A DNA stretch of 64,000 nt from Sanderia malayensis. Its lineage: Eukaryota; Cnidaria; Scyphozoa; Semaeostomeae; Pelagiidae. Both the position numbers and the translations under genes were made by a program. Location of the stretch: assembly GCA_013076295.1 (NCBI GenBank), contig RQOL01000810.1, positions 186,001 to 250,000 of the forward strand, given 5' to 3'. The first letter of the stretch is position 1. Each line of letters starts with the position of its first letter. The notes beneath the pieces were generated by a model. The model ran no database searches. It was not told where the DNA came from and saw only the letters and a program-made list of their open reading frames with translations. Shown here piece after piece: positions 41,800-52,960 of the stretch.

Positions 41800-42180
41800 T
41801 TTATCAAGTTTTCACAATAATTTTTACTTCATTTGAACTGTGTTGTAATTAATTGTTGAAAGAAATGCCAAAATATTTCAAAGAAGTATCCTTAAAGGGT
41901 TAAAATTTCTCATGTGAAAGTTTCCCTTCCCTTCAACAGTTACTGTTACTAAGCTTGAAGATAATTGTTACTATAACTACTCTATAATTTTTATAATGGA
42001 TTGCATATGGGGGCTTAATAGTACGTATACGTTTATCTGCATGCTCTTCAGGTGAAGCAACATTGACCCCAATCGTCCAGCAGCATCCACACTCATTGCT
42101 CAATCTGACTGGATAATCTGACGCAAGAGGAAAGTGGTATTTTCTCTTCTCGTGTGAATTAAATTGCCAAATATGGTCAG
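41800..42180. other. No gene recognised
   Basis: Sequence to the right of the tandem duplication. AT-rich, no coding signal, no repeat ends seen. Confidence 0.4.
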
Positions 42181-43505
42181 TGAACCATATTTCCAGTGCC
42201 CAGCTTGCTTTTCAGAAGAAAAAGGCTTCGCACGCATTGACTTTAGTTTTTTGCTTCCAATTGGTTGTAGAATCGTCAAAGGAGAGGACCTTGAAAATTC
42301 TGAATAGAGTACAAGAGACTTTAAGAAAATGTTAACTAGAGATGAATGCCGGCAGGTACAAGCTTTTGAGAAAGCCCCATGATTTTGATTTCTGGAGCAC
42401 GCCGTAAGCTTCACATTACTAGGTAATACTGGAAATGTGAAGCAAGTGCACCTGGCACTTATTGTCATGTCTCAAAGAAAGTCAAAAAACTATGTTGCTG
42501 CTCTGAGCGTTATTTTGGAAATTCTGCCTGCAAACCCTACACCATGGTGAAAGTTGTTTTGCACTTTGAAACAGCAATGTGGAAACAGAAAAGTGATTCC
42601 TGCTGCCAGTAAGGTTGCTACTTTCACTGGACCCAAGCAGTTTGGAGGAAAGTTCAATAGATCAGTTTTTCAACATCATACAAAGAGAATCCAGCAATCC
42701 AGGCCTTTATCAGAAAAACCTTTACATTGCAGAAACATTTGCCGCTTTAGAAGGCCAAGGAACAAATTTATTTCCACCTCCGCGTTATTATGTCAGTTGA
42801 GTACTTGGATGGATTCAGCGGTGTGGGAACCATCTTCCTGGTCTGCTTTCCAGCAACCACTTTGAACCAACAATGGTGTTGAGGCATGGCACTGAAGGCT
42901 CAGCAATAAAACGGGTGGAAGTAGAATACAATTTTATTTATTGTTACCACTGCTTCGCCCTAAAGCAAGGTTCTTCCAAAGAAAAGCAAAGAAAGGTTTT
43001 CAAGAATAGACAAAGAGGAATTTTTAAATTGTGGGACTATTATAGAAAAGAAAAAATTCACCTTCTACTCTGTATGGCTACTCGACTTTTCAATGGATTG
43101 GCCGGCTTTTCTGTATTTCTTTCTATATTATATATCGTAGAAAGGCTTGAAGAAAATGCTTGCAAGATGCTTCCTCAGTTGCACGCAATAAATTGCCGCC
43201 ACATAACAGCATATAAACTCAATCCCGGAAAGATTAGAATTGTTAAGAAAATCACAAAGAATCCGAAATTTCTAGAATTAATTGAAAACTTATGCAAGGA
43301 CTTTTGTGGAAGCGTCGTTATGATGCAAAGCAATTCACGCAAGTCATTATGTACAGTGGGCAAGAAAACGAATGCTACGGTGATACACGAGTTCGCTTAT
43401 ATAAAAACATGAAAATAAAATCATTTGCACCCATGGCGGATCCAGATTCCACGACCAAAGAAATGGAGCGCGTACACTTGCAGTGCTACTTGTTGCTTCC
43501 ATGAT
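42181..43505 (+). pseudogene. Decayed multi-copy ORF with HA-TGCDTTS-like region
   Basis: Coding-looking pieces in shifting frames: YFQCPACFSEEKGFARIDF (42,190), a piece ETFAALEGQGTNLFPPPRYY (about 42,735-42,790), LPQLHAINCRHITAYKLNPGKIR (about 43,170-43,240) followed by NPKFLELIENLCKDFCGSVV, and after a frameshift TRVRLYKNMKIKSFAPMADP with STTKEMERVHLQCYLLL. The last two parts recall a repetitive ORF common in coral genomes that has LPALHAxTGCDTTSxxxGKGK, then a cysteine/valine segment and a PPTxxxLxxHxxRAxYQ end. Function of that family is unknown to me. Stops and shifts show it is dead. The assignment is from memory of the motif pattern and is weak for the first 600 bp. Confidence 0.4.
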
Positions 43506-43899
43506 TAGACGCACAGGTACCTAGATTTTAACTGAGAGACTGTGGCTGGGCTGTTGACAATGCAAGATCTTCATTAGTTCCTGTTTGATATCCTGGCAAC
43601 CAGCTTCCCGATTTTTTAAGTAGTAAAAGAAGAAGATATAGAGAAAAGCCGACAAAGCCACTAAAGACTTAAGTTGCCATACAGAGCCAGATGCCTCAAT
43701 ACCACCAACGCAAAAAAAGTTACCAAGTCGAAATCGATATGCTTTTCTCATATACCGAGCGAGGAGCCAAGTGCATGCAAAGCTGGACATGAGTCTACCA
43801 CCACTGATAATGAAAGCTCACCGGGATGGGAAAACGGGCTTTCTATAGCAGGCAGTAAACTGATCACTGCTTCAAATAGCGGCTACATGTCATAAACGT

Positions 43900-44856
43900 G
43901 CAATTCTCTTGATGGAGGTATGTGAAAAGAGATATGTTGAAAATTCGCACAACTAAACTTCTAATTTCAAAGTTTTGTTACATTTTTTTCAAAAATATTT
44001 GTATCCTAGTATTGTAGGCATGTAACGGGTACACAAGAAAAAGTAAAAACATTTGCGGTTTTTCAAAATCTATACAAAAGAAAATTGCATGTATTTCTCA
44101 AAAGCAATGTCCAAAGAGCAAACTTAAAGCTCGCGATATCTTTCCAAGAAAAAATTCACCTTCTACCGCAGTTGTTGTCGTACTTATAACGCTAAAAATT
44201 GAATTTTCTGATAATTATCAAGAAGAGATGAATTTTGGAAGGTGCGAATTTTTTCTCATTTATTAAATGTTTAATGACAATATAGTGTTTAACTTGGTAT
44301 ACTAATTTGATATGCATTCTTTCATGCAATAAAATAATGCTATATGTGATTATAGGACATGCGAAAGATAATTTTCTCTGTTGTGTTGGGAAAGAACTAC
44401 AATGCAGGTGGAGCACTGGGTTTTATTATGGCAGGAAAAATTTACGTAGACTTTTGAGACAAATCACAATTCAATTCAAGCTTTACTAGATTGAAGATGT
44501 AAACTGATGCAGCACTCAGTTAGAATAATTCTCTGTGAATCTACTTGAATGTTGTTTAACAAAACAACTAACCATGCTTTATATCTTAATCTTAATTATC
44601 CCGGTTTTGAAATAGCTAATTAGGTACGCGTTGTTGTTCCAGAATTGTTACTGTATTGTTAATACTTTTTTGGTGATATATATTTGGAGAAAAGGCCCAA
44701 TACGCAAAATTTTATGTTTATTGAATATAGAAAAGTTGTGCATCCAAGTATTTCCCGACATTGTGTCTTACGTTACGTATGAATATAACAAATTTATTCT
44801 TTCTTCATTCTAAATAAATTGGATTTTATCTTGACTAATATACTCTTCTTTGCAAG
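43900..44856. other. No gene recognised
   Basis: AT-rich DNA with only short spurious frames. No inverted repeat ends or splice-supported exon found. Confidence 0.4.
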
Positions 44857-45336
44857 TGCAACTAAGGAAAATGAATCTGAGAACAAGACTCGGGAAGGTG
44901 AGTCTAGGAATTTTCCACAATCTTATTTTTAACTAAAATATAACCATGTTCTATGAAACCATTGTTCAATAACGGCCGCATCAAAATTGGTTTGACCCTG
45001 GGCCCATAATTGAATTCGGCCCTTCTGAAATACATCAAAACAAATTGTTATTCACGTGTATAGTACTTGGCACCACGTAGGCATGAATTTGATGGACAAT
45101 TTTATTTAATAAACGATTTTTGTTTTACGGAATTAAAATTAAAAGAATATTTTGACCACTGGTTGATGGCGTCAAACTAATTTTATGATATCCATTTTCA
45201 AGGAACAGCATATTATTTAGAGGAGCACATATTGTTAAATAATGAAGCCACTGTGTTGTTTGAAGACAATACTTCTCAACTCAAACAGAAGAATCAAATC
45301 AACAGCGGAGCGATTCATAGGTTCTTTGGAATTTGA
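44857..45336 (+). CDS. Possible last two exons of an unknown gene
   Basis: Exon 44,857-44,897 (acceptor TTTGCAAG, donor GTGAGT, phase 1 out) reads ATKENESENKTRE. Exon 45,203-45,336 (acceptor TTTTCAAG, phase 1 in) reads TAYYLEEHILLNNEATVLFE and so on to FFGI and a TGA stop. The phases agree and the peptide is charged and helical. No family recognised. Upstream exons were not found. It could be a 3' end of a gene whose body lies further left, or a chance open frame. Confidence 0.35.
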
Positions 45337-45378
45337 TCGGGGCCGCCAAAACCTAAGAATGTTAGGGGGCATTGTGTT

Positions 45379-45600
45379 TGTAACAGGATTACATTTTCGC
45401 CATCGCGTAGCCTTGTATTCAAGTTATTATTGTAATCACATGTTTCATGTCAATCAATGTCAATCATGTATAGTATATATAAATATATATATATATAAAT
45501 ATAGTATATATATATAAATAGTATATATAGATATATATATATAAATATAGTATAGTATATATAAATATATATATATAAATCGCTTTGTCAATTTTATGTA
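45379..45600. repeat. Solo LTR-like sequence related to the Ty3 element
   Basis: It starts TGTAACAGGATTACA, as at 37,516, and continues with TATTATTGTAATCACATG and GTTTCATGTCAA, which match the LTR-like tail of both Ty3 remnants (GTGTTTCATGTCAA at about 33,533 and 41,601). A TATATAAATA-rich stretch follows (45,475-45,580). It is probably a solo LTR expanded by AT-rich slippage. Confidence 0.45.
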
Positions 45601-45750
45601 ATTCATTCTTATTCTTATTCTTATTCTTATTCTTATTCTTATTCTTATTCTTATTCTTATTCTTATTCTTATTCTTATTCTTATTCTTATTCTTATTCTT
45701 ATTCTTATTCTTATTCTTATTCTTATTCTTATTCTTATTCTTATATTCTT
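45598..45750. repeat. (TTATTC)n microsatellite
   Basis: About 25 nearly perfect copies of a 6-bp unit, ending in a diverged ATATTCTTAG. It occupies the position where the Ty3 remnants have (ATTCTTAG)n, so both probably grew from the same LTR tail. Confidence 0.9.
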
Positions 45751-45875
45751 AGTTACGAATATTCATAGACGATTGTCATATATTCGCTAGAGTTTTTTTA
45801 ATTCATTTACGTAATGGTTGCTCGACCATCCTTACATGTTCACTGGGGCCCTGCTCCGTGGGCCTAGGGGCCCTT

Positions 45876-46260
45876 TTAGGAATTGTGTTCCTAATATAAA
45901 GAGGCCTGCGCGTGTGTCTTCACCTCTATGTCCAGAGACTATCCAACGAACGTTGCTTTCCATGCTGTGTGTTTTACGTGCCATGAGCACGGAGCCAGAG
46001 AGAAACAGTACAGTGTTGATTTTGAATGAATAACTCTGACTGTCTCTGACTGACTAATTACAATAATTTACACGTATTTAGCTCTATTACTCTAAAAATC
46101 ATGATGACGAAGCAAAAGTGTTTCTGGAAGGATAAGAGTGACGATGCATAAATAAAAATAAAATGATGTAATTTGAATGACGCGATATGATGAAATAGAG
46201 GAAGTGATCGAGAAGAGGGCAAAATGAAAGAAATCTAAAAATACGTAATTTCACTACAAG
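45876..46260 (-). repeat. Left (3') LTR of the minus-strand element
   Basis: About 385 bp matching 50,453-50,847 closely. Differences include loss of a TCTCTGACTT unit near 46,045. Confidence 0.8.
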
Positions 46261-46385
46261 GCTCCCTCCTTAGAATGCAAGCGATAGTCATAGTGACAAG
46301 AGAAAACTTTCTCTTGTTTTAGTTAGTCATAGTCACAAGAAAAAGTTTTCTCTTGTGACTATGCGATAGTGAAGCGTTCGAGAGA

Positions 46386-49300
46386 ATCACGGGTTAGAGC
46401 ACGTGTGGTTTAATCAGGTTTAATGGACAGGCACCCCACTGCTCCCTGTTGCGCCATGTAGCATTCCTCCCCAGTGGGTGGTCAGTTGGCTTCGTATTAC
46501 ACTTGTGCTGCATGCTTGCCGAATTGCTGCTTGGTTTTATTGTTTTATCGCTTGGTTATCTCACAATTGGCTGCCAGTTTCAAGAGGTTATTTTAGCATT
46601 CATTGATTGCTGTTGTGGTTTCTCCGCTGGACTTGTTTCGAAATATTATAGCTGCCTGGCCACACCGGAATTTCAAGTTAAAAAGTTGCTCGTTCTATCA
46701 TCCCTTCAGGGCCGCATTCTCGGTGAGATCGTTCCATCAATTTTGTTGTTTCTTATGCTCCTACATGCTCATGCATGCTTATCTAAATTAATGTACATAA
46801 TTTTAACCAACCCACAGTTGCAAACCTCCTTTTTTGTGCTGTTGCTTGCCTTTTATTGCCGTTTCTTACCTTGCCCGATACGCGTGTCTTTATTACTTTT
46901 CTTCGTTTATTAACTCGTCTCTATATTTTGCCCTTGCGTCACCTGTACGTCTTGAATTTGACGATACTAGTGTTCACTATACTTAATTGCAGCGTTTATC
47001 CATGCCAAAGGCGTTTTTAACAACCGCTTTCTTTCTGCTGCGCGCATAGAATTTTTTAAGGAATTCTAACTAGTGGGGAAAATTTTTCAAAAGATCCGCA
47101 AAAAACTGGCAATCCTCATGTCGACCACGTCCTGAAATCACACGTACAAAGTAGAATACGTCTATTGCACGTTGACAATTTTAAAATCATACTTTCTTTA
47201 CAAAAACATCTAAATCTTTAGAAAAACAAAGAGTGCTAAAGAGTGCACTTTTTTTTGAAACACTTTTTTAATAAAATCCTACTCTTTGTAAAGTTCATTG
47301 AACGATGGCCTATTACATCGTTCTTTTATTTTTGAAAACTCAAAAACGGCCGGCCTTGGAAAGCTATTGCTAATGATTCAGAATGAAGAAAGAATAGTAA
47401 CAGTTCAGATTTGTTAACAAAAAAACTATTTAGAGTATTTCAAAGCTAAGAAATCTTTGCAATTTGATAAGACAAATTATCGAATGGGCCCAAGCAACTG
47501 GGGAATTTTTCTGATTTCGCCTGTCACTATGGGGAAAGTATTGGGCCTGCGGGGGAAATTTCCCCAGTAGTTAGTATGTTAAAAAGTGGCATGGCTGCGC
47601 GTCCGAAAACTTTCGGCTCCTCTCTTCCAGGCTCTCCACCTTCACATTTTCGTTTCTTGGTCGGAAGCATCCAGCATTCACATCGGGCGCGTTTCCCAAA
47701 CAGGGCTGCCAGATGTGTAATTCACGCTGTCATATGCCCAAAATTTCAAATCCACCGCAGCGGCACCGTATGGCTGCAAAGATAACCATTTCGTGTTACT
47801 GTGTCCAGAGACAAGGTACCAAAAAAAAACAAACAAACAAAAAAGAAAAAAAAACAAAAATTCTATGTTTTGAAGGCAGCGTAGGTCAGATTTGCGTTGT
47901 TGGATATCGCTGACTGTCGATTCCGTCTATATTCCAAATTCAGCTTATATGCCCACCAACAATTTTATGCCGGCACCTTTAAATATGCCCACATGGCAAC
48001 CCTGCCAGCAAATTTCTCGCACATTGCAACCTTTCGACACCCTGGACAATAACCCTTGTTCACGTTGTACACCCCCCTGCGGCTTTCGCAAACATCTCAA
48101 AACACGTCGGCACAGCCTAGCCTATGCTGCACTTGCACTGTCACGGTTTGTTGATGCATCACACCCAGCTTAGTGCCGGAGCAAATTTAATTATGTTAAT
48201 CATTTACTTATTCTATTGCTCGTTTGCTTTGCATGTTATCCGGATAGTCATTATTACCGTGTCACATGCTTTCACGCTGCTGCTGTCTCTGCCTTGGCGC
48301 CAAGTTCCATCATTAAAGCTCTTACGGCACACAGGGCTTCAATCAACACCCTTCGGGACTCCAATGCGTGAGTCAGCATTGCTTTTCATTCTGCCTGCGG
48401 CTCTCCTTGTGCGACGAGCCAACCAAAGTTCTTGCTATCAGCACCTCAACTGCGTGAGTCAGCATTATCTTGCTTTCTGCTGCAGCTGTCTTTGTATTAT
48501 GAGCCAATCCAAAATTGTTTCTATTCGCGGCTCACCTGTGTGAGTCAGTATTATCTTGCTTTCTGCTGCAGCTGTCTTTGTATTATGAGCCAATCCAAAA
48601 TTGTTTCTATTCGCGGCTCACATGCGTGAGTCAGTAATATCTTGCTTTCTGCGGCAGCGGTCTCTGTATCATGAGCCAATCCAAAACTGTTTCCATTCGC
48701 GGCTCACCTGCGTGAGTCAGTATTATCTTGCTTTCTCCTGCAGCTGTCCTTGTATAGTAAGCCAATCCAACATTGTTTCGATTCGCGGCTCACCTGCATG
48801 AGTCAGTATTATCTTGCTTATTCTACCATCTCTACATTAAACTCCCAAGAGATAACTTAATTCACCCTGTTATATTCTGCATTTGCCTTTTTTATTGCCT
48901 GTGTATTACCTTCCTAGCTATTCATATTGGCGGCTCACGGGCGTGAGTCAGTATCACCTTGCGGTCGGCCGGCGGTGGCTGCCTTTGTATGACAAACCGA
49001 CCCCAAAGACCAGCGGCGGCTCACAGGCGTCAGTATCGCCTTGCATTTGATCAGTGGCTGTCTCTGGATGTTGAGAAGACACCAGCTTCTGCCTCTTGTC
49101 GTCGTTCGCTATACCGTTCTCTCTGCTTTTTCTGTCCTACCCTCCGCTTTCCCTAGGACCCTCCCAGCCAGGCCCTCACGTTCAGACTCCTGGTAGACCG
49201 GTGAAGTAGAGATTAGGGTGATTGGCCGTCACCCTTCGGGTTCGCTGGGCCAGAAATCTGGGCTTTCCTTAGCCAATCACCTGACAGTAAAGTGCAGCAT

Positions 49301-49826
49301 TCTGCGGGCAAATCAGGGCAGTAAACAGATGCCCAATTTTCCCGCAAGTCGATCACCACTCTGGTTGTGGCTCGGTTGGGGTTGGACATTAATCACGGGT
49401 TAGAGCACGTGTGGTTTAACCTAGTTTAATGGACAGGCACCCCACTGCTCCCTGTTGCGCCATGTTGCATTCCTCCCCAGTGGGTGGTCAGTTGGCTTCG
49501 TATTACACTTGTGCTGCATGCTTGCCGAATTGCTGCTTGGTTTTATTGTTCTCCACCCTCCCTGGTCCCCTAATATCTGTTTCTTTTTCATCTCCATTCT
49601 GGCTACCTGCCATTTAGTCTTTGTTTCTCCTGTTTTTTCCACACTATCTACCCGACGTCTTTCGAACAAGGTGCATTGCCCGGAAATCTGTGCTTTCCCT
49701 AGCCAATCACCTAACAGTAAAGTGTAGTATTCTGCGGGCAAATCAGGGCAGTGCACAGATGCCCAATTTTCCCGCAAGTCGATCACCACTCTGGTTGTGG
49801 CTCGGTTGGGGTTGGACATTAATCAG
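46386..49826. repeat. Tandem X-Y repeat nested in the LTR element
   Basis: Block X (46,386-46,545) recurs at 49,391-49,550 and block Y (49,245-49,390) recurs at about 49,680-49,826, giving the order X-long core-Y-X-short core-Y. The junction words are ATTAATCACGGGTTAG and ATTAATCAGAAA. This equals two head-to-tail copies of one element: the first with a 2.7-kb core, the second only 436 bp long. The element type is unknown. No transposase or RT seen. Confidence 0.7.
48368..48884. repeat. 86-bp minisatellite, about five units, each with TGAGTCA
   Basis: The word GTGAGTCAG (or one-base variants) starts at 48,368, 48,454, 48,540, 48,626, 48,712 and 48,798, an exact period of 86 bp. Units share ATCTTGCTTTCTGC, GAGCCAATCCAAAA and CGCGGCTCAC. 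Two worn units follow near 48,943 and 49,027. TGAGTCA is the AP-1/bZIP consensus. Confidence 0.85.
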
Positions 49827-49942
49827 AAAAATAAGTCGGAGTGAAATTAATTACAAGAATACGATTAGGATAATTACGACAAAGTGATGCAAATGTTCGA
49901 ATTTGCAAAATATAAAATAATTAGTCCAACCGCTTTTGTTGA

Positions 49943-50437
49943 TTATGGCGTCAAGTTCACTTTGAACAGCAACAGCTGATTTGCTTGAAAACGGGTCACT
50001 CCAGTTTGAGAGCCATGTTGATGAATGATGAGATGAGCGATGCGAAGCGAGCAAGCAGTCCGGCTGAGCGAAGTGAAGTCGAGTGAGCGTTGCTGAGCCA
50101 CCGAGCTGCTTGAGTGTGAGTTGCCAACATTTTCTGGGCGAGGAATGTTGTCGACCTTGCGTGCACGTGCACCAGCTTTGAGGGAAAGCTGCCGAACCCT
50201 GACGTAAACATGGATTGGCGAAACGTCGAATTCTTCACGAACCAGTTGTGTGAAATCGAGCTTGCAGTGATTGTAGATGAGGTTGCTTGTTGAATCGTTG
50301 ATGTTGTTGTCGAAGGTTGGTTGTTTGTTGGAAAACAGCGTCGAAGGATTTTGCTTGTCTTGTCCATAGAGGCAAGGTTTGTTGTGCTGCAGAAAGGCCA
50401 GATTTGACGTTGAGTTGAAGATCCCTCGTCGGGTCAC
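49943..50437 (-). CDS. Possible gag remnant of the minus-strand LTR element
   Basis: Two overlapping minus-strand frames (50,437-49,943 and 50,367-49,996) begin just inside the right LTR and its primer-binding-like site, where gag should start. They are Ser/Thr/Gln-rich with no zinc knuckle or capsid signature, so the gag reading is based on position only. Interrupted at the nested repeat. Confidence 0.3.
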   Translation of the reverse strand: MTRRGIFNSTSNLAFLQHNKPCLYGQDKQNPSTLFSNKQPTFDNNINDSTSNLIYNHCKLDFTQLVREEFDVSPIHVYVRVRQLSLKAGARARKVDNIPRPENVGNSHSSSSVAQQRSLDFTSLSRTACSLRIAHLIIHQHGSQTGVTRFQANQLLLFKVNLTP

Positions 50438-50452
50438 GTCGTGGTCACCAGT

Positions 50453-50847
50453 TGAGGAATTGTGTTCCTAATATAAAGAGGCCTGCGTGTGTGTGTCTTC
50501 TCCTCTATGTCCAGAGACTATCCAACGAACGCTGCTTTCCAGGTTGTGTGTTTTACGTGCCAGGAGCACGGAGCCAAAGAGAAACGATACAGTGTTGATT
50601 TCGAATGAATAACTCTGACTGTCTCTGACTTTCTCTGACTGATTAATTACAATAATTTACACGTATTTAGCTATATTACTCTAAAAATCATGATGACGAA
50701 GCAAAAATGTCTCTGGAAGGATAAGAGTGACGATGCATAAATAAAAATAGAATGATGCAATTTGAATGACGCGAGAAGATGAAATAGAGGAAATGATCGA
50801 GAAAAAGGCAAAACGAAAGAAATGTAAAATTACGTAATTTCACTACA
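50453..50847 (-). repeat. Right (5') LTR of the minus-strand element
   Basis: Matches 45,876-46,260. On the minus strand it runs TGTAGTGAAATTACG...TTCCTCA, with canonical TG and CA ends. Confidence 0.8.
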
Positions 50848-50888
50848 CCCTGTGTCCAATCACGGAGAATAATTTCAGTTGTGGAACG

Positions 50889-51977
50889 TGTAATATCTTT
50901 AGAAGTTGTTAGCGAGAGGGAGTCAGCACACGACTACATTCTGGTTTCTCTGTATCTTGACTGATTCAATATTAGATTACATCATACCTTATTACATAAC
51001 ATAACATGCTGTGCATGCTGTGTGCACGTGAGGTATTGCATGAACACTACATCCCTCCCTTACTTGGGATTAAATAAAATAAAATACAAGTAATCAATGA
51101 AATCAAATTATTGGGCTAAAAACCAAAATGACACGTCCATTGTTAGGTTACTAATAGCTCGTTATTGCTACTTGTCACGTTGGCTTCTTGTAGTCGTTTG
51201 TTGTTTCGTCGTTCTGTCTGTGCTGGAGTCGACACTCCCTTCTCTTCCGCTTCACTGTCAACTTCTCGCATTCTTGAGTTTGCTTGATTTCAATATTTCG
51301 ATGTTTGTCTTGAATCTCTTGTTTCTACTTGTTGTGGCTCGATAGCATTGTGTGTAATTGTAACCATCCTTGTTTTTCTTGTACGTGTGGTGCAAACAGT
51401 ATTGGACTGACTTCTGTTCTTTTCGGACAATTTTGAGTGACTCCACCAGCCTCAGCATTTCTCGTGAGCTGGCCACTCGGGAGATACTAGCATCTTTATC
51501 TGACCTAGCAACCCTTTTCCATCGCTTTTAAATGACTACACCAGCACCAGCACTCTGTGGCCTGGCCATTTGGGTATTTGCGATACTACCAGCATCTTCT
51601 CTTTGAGATCTGGCAACCCTTCCATCACATTTTGAATGTTGACACTAGCGCCATCTTCGTGTGGCCTAGCCATTCGGGGTCGTGTGATTCTACCAGCATC
51701 GTCTCGTTGAGATCTGGCAACCCGTCTCTTGTCTGCTTCCGAAATACAAGCCATGAAATAGCTGTTTGTCTTGATCCACGTTTTTCTTCATTGTTGGTTT
51801 ATCCTCGTCGCCATTGTAATATCTTTAGAAGTTGTTAGCGAGAGGGAGTCAGCACACGACTACATTCTGGTTTCTCTGTATCTTGACTGATTCAATATTA
51901 GATTACATCATACCTTATTACATAACATAACATGCTGTGCATGCTGTGTGCACGTGAGGTATTGCATGAACACTACA
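50889..51977 (-). mobile_element. Miniature LTR retrotransposon (TRIM) with perfect TSD
   Basis: The 163-bp LTRs at 50,889-51,051 and 51,815-51,977 begin TGTAATATC, end AACACTACA and look identical. The whole unit is 1,089 bp and flanked by the same 5 bp, GAACG (50,884-50,888 and 51,978-51,982). On the minus strand ATGGCGACGAGGATAAACC follows the right LTR (primer-binding-like TGGCGACGAGGAT), and AAGGGAGGGA precedes the left LTR (polypurine tract). The 760-bp interior has no gag-pol, so it must rely on another element's enzymes. It contains direct repeats around CTGGCAACCC (51,603-51,725). Confidence 0.88.
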
Positions 51978-52275
51978 GAACGATGATGAATAAACTGGAG
52001 AGAATCATAAATAGTTACATACACCTTAACTATCAAATAATTTTTGGCTTCTTCCACATTTCATATTTGGTTAACACTGCACTTTAAACATTATAAAAAA
52101 CCAAATGTTTTCAGTGTTGTAAATTATTCGTATCACAGAACAACAGAGCCAAAAACATCAGAGTATCTCTGTGAGTAAATCATAGGAAATGCACATGCAA
52201 TAAACATAGGAAATGTTTTTTTTCTTTTTTGAATCAATGAATTGATATCAAACTGTATTTTTTTATTTACCGGAG

Positions 52276-52591
52276 ATACATTACTGTTGAATGGATAATC
52301 GAGCTTGGCTTTAGAGTAAAATGGCAAGAACAAAAGATCTTTCTGGCTATAGATACCGTTGAAGATGTTTTGCGTGCAAAGCCAAACACTCCGAAAAAAT
52401 TCAGAATATACGCTGTAAAATGCTTATTATTTATCTTGGATAAAGGAGTGTACAACATAAATTGCGAAAGATATAAGCTGAAAAGCTTACAACTCTATGC
52501 CAAAATACAAACTCGCAACTGGCAACTTGCCGAATATAACCCCTCTGAAATGATGAGCTCCCCACATGAATATCTCTTGCACATTTTGACG
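52276..52591 (+). CDS. Cyclin-box-like exon
   Basis: An open exon of 316 nt runs from acceptor TTTACCGGAG (phase 2) to donor ACG|GTAATT (phase 0). It reads YITVEWIIELGFRVKWQEQK (family R..lvdWl.ev...f....etl), then IFLAIDTVEDVLRAKPN (lav..lDrfl), a middle helix AVKCLLFILDKG (llg.tcLliAsK), and MSSPHEYLLHIL, like the PTp.eFL..l at the end of a first cyclin box. Cyclins bind and activate CDK kinases. Only one exon is seen. Neighbours on both sides are transposons and the locus B promoter, so it may be a stranded exon or part of a gene with long introns. No stop inside. Confidence 0.5.
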
Positions 52592-52689
52592 GTAATTATT
52601 CTGATTCACCAGCCCCAACGTTACTGCTAATTAAAATGCCATCGTAATAAATTGTCGTATTCAACTTTGCATACAATTAAACTTGCTCA

Positions 52690-52960
52690 CAGTCGGGGAA
52701 ATTCCCTTCTGTGTGGGGAAAGTCCGTGTCAGCTTCATCATCACGAGTGCCTTTGTCCATTGTTATGTTAATTTGCTGTGTTAGAATCCACCAATGACAA
52801 AGGCAATGAATTTCACGTGACATCTTAAATCAAAAGCGAAAGCGAAAGCCTTTGTTTCGTCTTCTCCACCACGTCTTGTGTCGTGTTTCCTTCAAGTTCT
52901 TAATTTTTTGATGTACTTCTTCGACAGCTGTCTGTATCGTTGTTGGTTAAATAAGAAAAG
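52690..52960 (+). promoter_or_regulatory. NLR locus B promoter and exon 1
   Basis: Homologous over its whole length to 4,505-4,779. It keeps kB-like sites GGGGAAATTCCC (52,695-52,706) and GGGGAAAGTCC (52,715-52,725), the E-box CACGTGAC (52,814-52,821) and an ISRE-like GAAAGCGAAAG (52,838-52,848) in the same order and spacing as locus A. It ends at a perfect donor AAAAG|GTAAGT. Similarity continues into the intron to about 53,190. That all sites survive while the coding part has decayed suggests recent decay or continued use of the transcript. Confidence 0.65.

Larger units (their letters stand above)
45876..50847 (-). mobile_element. LTR retrotransposon in minus orientation, pol lost
   Basis: Direct repeats at 45,876-46,260 and 50,453-50,847 (about 385-395 bp) are its LTRs, starting TG (TT in the left copy) and ending ACTACA on the plus strand. 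Read on the minus strand, a primer-binding-like TGGTGACCACGACGTGA follows the right LTR at once, and a polypurine AAGGAGGGAGCC precedes the left LTR, so the element points leftward. Flanks CCCTT and CCCTG are near-identical 5-mers, a possible target duplication with one change. No RT or integrase remains in the 4.2-kb interior, which is filled by a nested tandem repeat and a minisatellite. Confidence 0.75.

Noticed and set aside
46285..46370. Inverted repeat AAGTTTTCTCTTGTGACTAT near the left LTR as a possible microRNA precursor
   Set aside because: Made of several overlapping low-complexity copies of TCTTGT/ACAAGA words next to a polypurine tract, with no single stable stem and no link to a gene.
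46449..46913. 154-codon hydrophobic frame (MRHVAFLPSGW...), repeated in part at 49,455
   Set aside because: The shared part is the non-coding X block of the tandem repeat inside an LTR element, and the hydrophobicity follows from its T-rich composition. No start context or family match.
48368..48884. Regularly spaced repeats that could suggest a CRISPR array
   Set aside because: The whole 86-bp unit is repeated without unique spacers, and the genome is clearly eukaryotic. It is a minisatellite.
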